From CAZLRH01 sp964562015 (lineage in GTDB: Bacteria > Verrucomicrobiota > Verrucomicrobiia > Opitutales > JABDGR01), in NCBI GenBank assembly GCA_964562015.1, contig CAZLRH010000001.1, positions 248,001-312,000 of the forward strand: DNA of 64,000 bases, in the 5' to 3' direction. Numbering within the stretch: position 1 is the first letter of the stretch; each line of letters starts with the position of its first letter. Shown here in pieces: positions 54,060 through 60,105 of the stretch. The notes beneath the pieces were generated by a model. That model was not told where the DNA came from, searched no databases, and was given only the letters and a program-made list of their open reading frames with translations. The translations under genes were made by a program, and so were the position numbers.

Positions 54060-54156
54060 GCAGACTTCTACATTCTGCCTTCTGACTATCCCCAGCTTCC
54101 CCCTTTGCGTTTCTTTATTCCGATTTTGAATTTTCAATTTTGAATTTTGAATAGCT
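54060..54156. repeat. Pyrimidine- and AT-rich low-complexity tract
   Basis: Right after the palindromic element comes ACTTCTACATTCTGCCTTCTGAC, then a C/T-rich run and iterated AATTTTCAATTTTGAATTTTG, up to the stop codon of the YhcH-family gene. Related words are found at 6885-6935 and 50131-50158. No gene is visible; it looks like a dispersed simple-sequence repeat typical of intergenic DNA here. Confidence 0.5.
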
Positions 54157-54651
54157 TCAAACCGGCACCTTGACCACCACCTTGCGCACGAGGGCCGGCG
54201 CGCCGAGGGCAATGGAACCAATGTGCGCGTCCACCGGATAATAGATGGCCGTTGCGCCCGCGCCCGCGAGGCGGACCACCGTCGTCGCCTTAAAGTCGCT
54301 GTAAAACATCACGTCCTTCTCCTCGGAATAAGGCACGGATACGGCAAGCCGCGCGACGTCCACCGTCTCCATGAATTCCTCGCCCGCGATGATGACCTGG
54401 ATGTCGATGTGCTTGCGGTGCGATTCGATTTTCCCTTCCGCGCGGGACTTCGTCATGTAGGCCTGTTCGAGGGCGAAGAGGCCGCCGCCGAGGTCGATGC
54501 GTCCGACGTCGCCGGCCTTGAGGGCGAGCACGCGGGTGTGTTCCGGCGAACCGGCGCGCAGGCATTCGTCGAGGTAGGCGAACGACTTGGTGAACAAAGG
54601 ATGCGGCGTCACTTGCGCGCGCACCGTGGTCAGGGATCCGAGAACGGCCAT
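54157..54651 (-). CDS. YhcH/YjgK/YiaL family protein
   Basis: A 164-residue protein from the ATG at 54651 (the longer frame to 54717 lacks family similarity). It has the cupin-like beta barrel of the YhcH/EbgC family: FAYLDECL near the start, ALEQAYMTKSRAEGKIESHRKHIDIQVIIAGEE with metal-binding His residues, MFYSDFKATTVVRLAGAGATAIYYPVDAHIGSI, and VRKVVVKVPV at the end. Members help sugar and sialic-acid catabolism, probably as epimerases/mutarotases. No signal peptide, so cytoplasmic. It lies downstream of a putative exported glycosidase and a small membrane protein on the same strand. Confidence 0.9.
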   Translation of the reverse strand: MAVLGSLTTVRAQVTPHPLFTKSFAYLDECLRAGSPEHTRVLALKAGDVGRIDLGGGLFALEQAYMTKSRAEGKIESHRKHIDIQVIIAGEEFMETVDVARLAVSVPYSEEKDVMFYSDFKATTVVRLAGAGATAIYYPVDAHIGSIALGAPALVRKVVVKVPV

Positions 54652-54721
54652 CCCGCCACTTGAGCGCATGCCGAACACGTCCGCAATGAAATTTGTCCAC
54701 TGCCTTTCGACACACAAACAA

Positions 54722-54973
54722 TCAATTTTCCCAAAAACCCTTCCCCGTTTGCCTGGCTCGCTTACGATAATAATAAACTGCGTAGAGCACGGGGAGTGAA
54801 AAAACCAGAGGAGATATGGCCAGGTCTAAAAGCATACCCGGCCATTGATCCAGACTAACCACTTGCTTGCCATTTATTATGGCCGGATGCAGTCCTGTAA
54901 TCGATCTATAGTAAATAAATGCAATGATGGGTACAAAGATGATATATGAACCTAATATAATCTTTTTATACAT
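54722..54973 (-). CDS. Small hypothetical membrane protein
   Basis: An 83-residue protein with two membrane helices (IILGSYIIFVPIIAFIYY and LLDLAISPLVFSLPVLYAVYYY) and a basic C-terminus. No family recognised. The DNA is clearly AT-richer than the surrounding genes, which suggests foreign origin or weak selection. ATG at 54973 with no clear ribosome-binding site. It sits between the TIM-barrel-like gene and the YhcH-family gene, all on the minus strand. Confidence 0.5.
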   Translation of the reverse strand: MYKKIILGSYIIFVPIIAFIYYRSITGLHPAIINGKQVVSLDQWPGMLLDLAISPLVFSLPVLYAVYYYRKRARQTGKGFWEN

Positions 54974-55018
54974 GTTAGAATGTTATTAATTTTCGATCCA
55001 TAGTAGAAGCCGAATTCC

Positions 55019-56911
55019 CTACTGATTCGGCGGGGTGAACATCCGGTCATAGTCCTTCCAGTGGGCGAGCATGATATCCACCTTCTGCTTCAATTCGTCG
55101 GGGAGATTGGGGCCGAGGCGCATGATGGTTTCGCCGTCGCCCATGGGCGCGGTGTCGATGATGGGCCCCTGGGCGGCGAGGATTAGCGCCCGGAGTTGCA
55201 GGGCATTATCCACTTCGTCGCGGGCGATTTGCATCAAATCGGCGCGGTCCCAGCCGCCTTGCGTGCCGAGGACGGGCGCGGCCTCGGGTTTCACGCCGAG
55301 GGCGTGGACGCGGTTGAGCTGCGCCTGATACTTGATCATATTCTCCGAGGAAAGCAGCAGGACGGCCATGGCTTCGAGGCGCTGGTCCAGCAGTTCCCAG
55401 CGCGCGCGGGCCGCGGGCTCGGCGGCGGTGTCGCGCAGGCGGGCGGCATTGCGAATGGCCTCGCGCACGCGCGGCATTGTAATCTCGATTACGCGCTGAA
55501 ACAGCAGGCGCGCGCCCCAGCCTTCGTACATGTCCATGGCCTGGATGTTGGCGACGTCGTCGGCCTGGTCCTCGCCCTTGGCCTGCAACAGGTAGGGTCG
55601 ATAGTAGCTTTTTTCCGCGGCGGTCAATTCCTGCGGATAAGGCACCAGCGGACGGTCGATCCAGCGTCCGAGCACGACACCCATGCGAAAGAGCGGGCCA
55701 AAATCCAGGCCGTCGAGTTGGCGCTGCACATCGTTCAATGCGAGCCACAGGGCCAGCAAATCATCCGCGTGGGCCTCGCCCGCCTCAGTCACGGCAAAGG
55801 CGCGCAATTGCGTGAGACGCTCGATTTCGTTGCGTGAAGGCACGTCGCGGGTGGCTTTAAAAAGGCGCACATTGAAATCCTGCACCGTTTCGTCGCCGAA
55901 ACTCACCCATTGCCGCGCCGCATTCGACCGGCCGCCGCCCGCCGCGAGGGATGGCACAGCCACGCCTTCCAGCGGATAAAATGGGCTGCGTTCGCTGCCG
56001 CTGCGAGCCATGAAAGTGCGGCCATCGGGTCCCTCGAGGTTGTTCACCGCCAGGCCGCGCGGGAGCAGCCGCACGATGTTCATCGGCTCCGCAAACGTGG
56101 GAATCATCCACGAGCGCGGGGCAATCTGGGTGATGTTCACTTCCAAAGTGTGGCCGGCGTCCTTGCCGCCCTGCTGCCAGTTGAGGAGAAATTCCGCGAC
56201 CCGCTGCTCAAGGGGCCGGTCCTTGCACCAGCCCGGTCCATTGGCCCCGGGATAAAGGCCGGGCGCCCAGGAAAAGCCCGAGCCGGCATCGGTGGTGACG
56301 AAATTAAAAATCTCGATTTCCGGGCAGCGCGTGAGCAGGGCCTTGAGCGCGTCGCGGTACATTTGCAGCACCTCGGGGCGGTCAGTGCATGGCGCGAAAT
56401 GCGGCACGCGGGCGCGGTTGGGCTGGTCCACTTGCGGACCGCGCATTTCGGGGTGCGCGACAAAAAACGCCTCGGGCAGCACATGGGGCTCGTTGGAATT
56501 CCAGGCGGCCTTTAGGCCGTATTTGCGCAGGATGGCGCAGCGCTGCTCCAAAATTTGGCCAACTTTCGCGACGTAATCGCGATCCACAAATGGCGCCAAG
56601 TCTTTCGGCGGAAAAATTTCGAGCACACTAGGATGGCCGACATACCAGGCTGGGTAGGGATCGTTCGGCGCTTCGGCAAACTGCCAGTCTGCGGTTGGAA
56701 TATCATCCGTGATGACGACATGGGTAGCACCCAGCTCCTTGGCGGTGGCGGCGTTGCGCTCAAAGCCCGCGAGGTCGGAGGAGCCGAAGCTCATGATCAC
56801 CTCGCGCGCCGGCCCGGGCTCGACGGCAGCGGTGGCGGCAGGCGCCTGGGCCGAAAGCCGGGTGGCCCAAGCGAGCAGGACTAGCCCGGCGAAAAAGGGG
56901 TATTTGCGCAT
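55019..56911 (-). CDS. Exported putative TIM-barrel glycosidase, family unassigned
   Basis: A 630-residue secreted protein (signal LVLLAWATRLSAQ, then an Ala/Pro linker). The N-terminal half looks like a (beta/alpha)8 barrel: REVIMSFGSSDLAGFERNAATAKELGATHVVITDD, CAILRKYGLKAAWNSNEPHVLPEAFF, EIEIFNFVTTDAGSGFSW and LEVNITQIAPRSWM. The C-terminal half is helical (ALWLALNDVQRQLDGLD, ARWELLDQRLEAMAVLLLSSEN). Acidic residues in WNSNEPH and FVTTDAGSG are catalytic candidates. I cannot place it in a known CAZy family. It shares a 43-bp divergent promoter gap with the GH28 gene and is probably expressed with it. Confidence 0.65.
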   Translation of the reverse strand: MRKYPFFAGLVLLAWATRLSAQAPAATAAVEPGPAREVIMSFGSSDLAGFERNAATAKELGATHVVITDDIPTADWQFAEAPNDPYPAWYVGHPSVLEIFPPKDLAPFVDRDYVAKVGQILEQRCAILRKYGLKAAWNSNEPHVLPEAFFVAHPEMRGPQVDQPNRARVPHFAPCTDRPEVLQMYRDALKALLTRCPEIEIFNFVTTDAGSGFSWAPGLYPGANGPGWCKDRPLEQRVAEFLLNWQQGGKDAGHTLEVNITQIAPRSWMIPTFAEPMNIVRLLPRGLAVNNLEGPDGRTFMARSGSERSPFYPLEGVAVPSLAAGGGRSNAARQWVSFGDETVQDFNVRLFKATRDVPSRNEIERLTQLRAFAVTEAGEAHADDLLALWLALNDVQRQLDGLDFGPLFRMGVVLGRWIDRPLVPYPQELTAAEKSYYRPYLLQAKGEDQADDVANIQAMDMYEGWGARLLFQRVIEITMPRVREAIRNAARLRDTAAEPAARARWELLDQRLEAMAVLLLSSENMIKYQAQLNRVHALGVKPEAAPVLGTQGGWDRADLMQIARDEVDNALQLRALILAAQGPIIDTAPMGDGETIMRLGPNLPDELKQKVDIMLAHWKDYDRMFTPPNQ

Positions 56912-56954
56912 GATTCCACTTCTAAAACACCGGGCGCGCCATTACAAGTGGGCA
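56912..56954. promoter_or_regulatory. Divergent promoter gap between TIM-barrel-like and GH28 genes
   Basis: Only 43 bp separate the start codons of two divergent genes. Both promoters must overlap here or lie inside the coding ends. No clear -35/-10 pair is visible. Co-regulation of the two genes is an inference from this layout. Confidence 0.4.
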
Positions 56955-58385
56955 ATGCAAGACAAGCCCCTCTCCCGCCGTGATGCCCTCGGCCTGGGCG
57001 CCAAAGTCGCCACCCTCGCCGCCCTGGATTCCGCGCTGCCTGCGCGCCTGCGCGCCCAAAATGCCCGGCCCGCCGTCCGCATTTTTGACGTGCTCACTTA
57101 CGGCGCGAAGGGCGACGGCGCCACGCCGGACACCGCCGCCATCCAGCGGGCCATCGATGAAGCCTCCGCTGCGGGTAATGGCGCGCAGGTGCTTTTGCGG
57201 GGTGGCAAAAAATACCTCATCGGCACGCTGCAATTGAAAAGCGGCATTGATTTTCACCTGGCCGACGACGCGGAAATTCTGGTCAGCACGGATCGCAATG
57301 ATTATCCCGGCGGCGTGGCGGCCTTGACCGCGCTGAACGCCGTCGGGCTGCGTCTCACCGGCACCGGGCGCATCAATGGCCGCTCGCCGGAATTCATGAC
57401 CGGCTACGACGCTGAAAACGAGTGGTGGCGGCCCGCGGCCTTTCGCCCACGCCTCGCACAACTCACCGGCTGCAAAGACTTGGAGGTGCACGATGTGACC
57501 TTTTTTCAGGCGCCGTCATGGACGCTCCACCTCGTCGGCTGCGAACGCGCACTGGTGGACGGCATCAAAATCCGCAACCAGCTCGACGTTCCGAATTGCG
57601 ACGGCATCGATCCCGACCATTGCCGCGACCTGGAAATCCGCAATTGCGACATCGTGTGCGGCGACGACGCCATCGTGATCAAAACCACACGCCAGGCCGC
57701 CGATTACGGGCCGTCGTCGAACATCGTGGTGAAGGATTGCGTGCTGGAGACGCAGGACTCCGGCCTGAAAATCGGCACGGAGACGACCCAGGATATCCAC
57801 GACATCCGCTTCGAGCGCTGCGAAATCAAGACCGGCTGCCGCGGCCTGTGCATCCAACTGCGCGACGCCGGCAACATCTACAATATCGCCTTTCGCGACA
57901 TCAAATTCACTGCGCAATACTTTTCCAATCCCTGGTGGGGCCGCGGCGAGGCCATCTCGCTCACCGCCCTGCCGCGCACGCCGCAAGCGCCGCTGGGAAC
58001 CATGCACGACATCACTTTTCAGAACATCACAGGCCGCGCCGAAAACAGCGCCCGTTTCGAAGGGTCCGCCGGCAGCCGCCTGCGCGGCCTCCGGCTGGAA
58101 AACGTCGCGCTCACGCTAGACCGGTGGACAAAATATCCCGGCGGATTTTTCGACAACCGCCCCACCCAGCCGCCGCCGGACATCGAGCAGCACAACACCC
58201 CCGGCATCTGCCTGCGCCATGCGGATCAGGTCACTTTGCAAAAATGCTCCGTCGCCTGGGGCAAAAATCCGCCCGATTATTTTTCGCACGCGCTGCTGGC
58301 GGAAGACGTCACGGGCCTCGCGCTGACGGACTTTTCCGGCGCCGCGGCCCACCCGGAACGAGACCCGGCGATGCGGATTAATTGA
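56955..58385 (+). CDS. Polygalacturonase-like enzyme, glycoside hydrolase family 28, Tat-exported
   Basis: A 476-residue protein from the ATG at 56955; the upstream open frame is a shadow of the divergent gene. The N-terminus has a twin-arginine signal (LSRRDALGLGAKVATLAAL), which differs from the Sec signals of the other enzymes. The beta helix starts with VLTYGAKGDGATPDTAAIQRAIDEA. Catalytic motifs: NCDGIDPDHC with D216 and GDDAIVIK with D237/D238; the 21-residue spacing matches known polygalacturonases. The usual GHG is replaced by a DSGLKIGTE segment, as in exo- or rhamnogalacturonan-type members. Likely role: release of galacturonate from pectin ends. It is divergent from the TIM-barrel gene. 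Confidence 0.9.
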   Translation: MQDKPLSRRDALGLGAKVATLAALDSALPARLRAQNARPAVRIFDVLTYGAKGDGATPDTAAIQRAIDEASAAGNGAQVLLRGGKKYLIGTLQLKSGIDFHLADDAEILVSTDRNDYPGGVAALTALNAVGLRLTGTGRINGRSPEFMTGYDAENEWWRPAAFRPRLAQLTGCKDLEVHDVTFFQAPSWTLHLVGCERALVDGIKIRNQLDVPNCDGIDPDHCRDLEIRNCDIVCGDDAIVIKTTRQAADYGPSSNIVVKDCVLETQDSGLKIGTETTQDIHDIRFERCEIKTGCRGLCIQLRDAGNIYNIAFRDIKFTAQYFSNPWWGRGEAISLTALPRTPQAPLGTMHDITFQNITGRAENSARFEGSAGSRLRGLRLENVALTLDRWTKYPGGFFDNRPTQPPPDIEQHNTPGICLRHADQVTLQKCSVAWGKNPPDYFSHALLAEDVTGLALTDFSGAAAHPERDPAMRIN

Positions 58386-58482
58386 AACAAAACGACCGAG
58401 GGGAGCGTTGACTTACTTGGACTTGCACCGCCTCGCTTTTTGGCCCTAGGATGGGCCTTTCTCAACCCTCACCCCCACCCCG

Positions 58483-59967
58483 ATGACTAAGTTTGCCTCG
58501 CCGTTTTCCCGTCTCTCTTCGTGCACGCTGCTGGCCTGGTGCGCCGCCCTTTTGGCGGTCGCGACGCCGGCCAGCGTGTTCGCCGCTGCCACTCCGGCCG
58601 CCGCCCCCGCAAGCGCCGCGACACCCGCCGCGCCGACCTCCTTTAAATTTCAATTCGGCGCCGACAAGGCCGCTCCCGGCTACACGCTGATTTCGCCGAC
58701 GACCATTTACTCGAAAGACACCGGTTTCGGCTTGGAACCCGGCGCGCAAGTGACCGCCGTTACCCAGACCGCGACCGACCCGCTGCAAACCGGCGCAGTC
58801 ACCGGCACGGCGCCCTTCGCCTTTGCGGTGAAAGTTCCCGAGGGCAACTACCGCGTCACCGTCACCCTCGGCGACCCAAAGGCGGAGGCCATGACGACCG
58901 TGAAGGCCGAAGCCCGCCGCCTGATGCTCGAGCGCGTGAACACTCCCGCCGGCAAATTCGTGACCAAGACTTTTACGGTCAATGTCCGTCGTCCGACGCT
59001 ATCCGACGGCCGCACCCCTAAGCTCGACAGCCGCGAAATGAACCTCGACACCAACGAGGCCATCACGCCGACCTGGGACGACAAGCTGACCATTACTTTT
59101 AGCGACACGCATCCGGCCGTCGCCGCCATTGACATCAAGAAAGTGGACGACGCCATCACCGTGTTCGTGGTGGGCGACTCGACCGTGACCGACCAACCCG
59201 GCGGCAACGGCAGTTGGGGTCAGATGTTCCCGCGCTGGTTCAAGTCGGAAGTCGCGGTGGCCAACCACGCCGAATCCGGCGAAACCCTCCGCGGCTCGCT
59301 CAATGAACTGCGCTGGGCCAAGGTGCTCGATACGATGAAGCCCGGCGATTATGTGTTTATTCAATTCGGCACCAACGACTCGAAGAACAGCGGGCCCCAA
59401 AATATTTATCCGAACCAGACCTTTGCCGAAACTTATGCTCCGGCGGACGGCTTGTACAAGGAGTTGCTGAAGCAATACGTCGCCGATGCGCAGAAGCGGG
59501 GCGGTCACCCGGTCATCGTTTCGCCCCCGGCGCGGCGTGGAGAAATGCCCGGCGGCCGCATCAGCCTTGGTGCTTATGAAACCGCCGCCATGGCCGCCGC
59601 AAAGGAAGCCGGCGTACCCGGAATTGATTTGAACGCGATGGGCCAGGAGATGAATGCCGCCCTCGGCGCGGATGCCGTGCGAATTTACGCTGACGGCACG
59701 CACACCCAAGACTACGGCGCGTATATGTTCTCCCGCGCGGTCGCCCTCGGCATCAAGCAGGACAATCTCGACCTGGCCAAGTACCTCGCGGACGATACCC
59801 TGCCCTTTGACCCCAAAGCACCGACGCCCAAGCCGGATGATTTCAAGGTTCCCTCCGGCGCAGCGGGTGGCCGCGGCGCGGGCGGTGGCGGGCGTCGTGG
59901 CGGCGCGGCGGCGGCGGCCGGTGGTGCCGCGGCACCCCAGGCGGCGGCTCCTGCGGCTGCCCAGTAA
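58483..59967 (+). CDS. SGNH-type rhamnogalacturonan acetylesterase-like protein (CE12-like) 2
   Basis: Exported esterase of 494 residues, ATG 58483 preceded by CACCCCCACCCCG. Signal peptide ends near VFAAA, then an Ala/Pro linker and the same N-terminal beta domain as the paralogue at 26250 (FKFQFGADKAAPGYTLI). The SGNH core has VGDSTVTD with S233, ESGETLRGS, QFGTND, and ADGTHTQDYG with D404/H407. The C-terminal 35 residues are a Gly/Arg/Ala tract (GGRGAGGGGRRGG, then Ala/Pro), the longest such tail in the window. Compared with copy 1 it has a longer loop in the middle (NIYPNQTFAETYAPADGLY), so its substrate position may differ. Confidence 0.88.
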   Translation: MTKFASPFSRLSSCTLLAWCAALLAVATPASVFAAATPAAAPASAATPAAPTSFKFQFGADKAAPGYTLISPTTIYSKDTGFGLEPGAQVTAVTQTATDPLQTGAVTGTAPFAFAVKVPEGNYRVTVTLGDPKAEAMTTVKAEARRLMLERVNTPAGKFVTKTFTVNVRRPTLSDGRTPKLDSREMNLDTNEAITPTWDDKLTITFSDTHPAVAAIDIKKVDDAITVFVVGDSTVTDQPGGNGSWGQMFPRWFKSEVAVANHAESGETLRGSLNELRWAKVLDTMKPGDYVFIQFGTNDSKNSGPQNIYPNQTFAETYAPADGLYKELLKQYVADAQKRGGHPVIVSPPARRGEMPGGRISLGAYETAAMAAAKEAGVPGIDLNAMGQEMNAALGADAVRIYADGTHTQDYGAYMFSRAVALGIKQDNLDLAKYLADDTLPFDPKAPTPKPDDFKVPSGAAGGRGAGGGGRRGGAAAAAGGAAAPQAAAPAAAQ

Positions 59968-60014
59968 CTTCTCCTTTTCAGTCAGTTTTAGCCCGAGTCC
60001 GAACCTGGGATTAT

Positions 60015-60067
60015 TTCCAGGGTTACTGAAGGGCTGCAGGTGTTCGCCTGCGGCCTGTCGGTTTTTT
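60015..60067 (+). terminator. Possible Rho-independent terminator after acetylesterase gene
   Basis: Two small hairpins, CCTGG...CCAGG (about 60004-60021) and GCAGG...CCTGC (60036-60051), lie 40-100 bp after the stop codon. The second is followed by GGCCTGTCGG and a T-run (60062-60067), with another T-run at 60072-60077. Stems are short, so this is only a candidate. Confidence 0.3.
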
Positions 60068-60105
60068 CGGCTTTTTTGCAACCTCACCCCACTTGGAGAA
60101 TCCCC

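Noticed and set aside
58442..58457. GGCCC...GGGCC hairpin after the GH28 gene
   Set aside because: Five-base stem followed by only three T residues; could be chance in GC-rich DNA, so not listed as a terminator.
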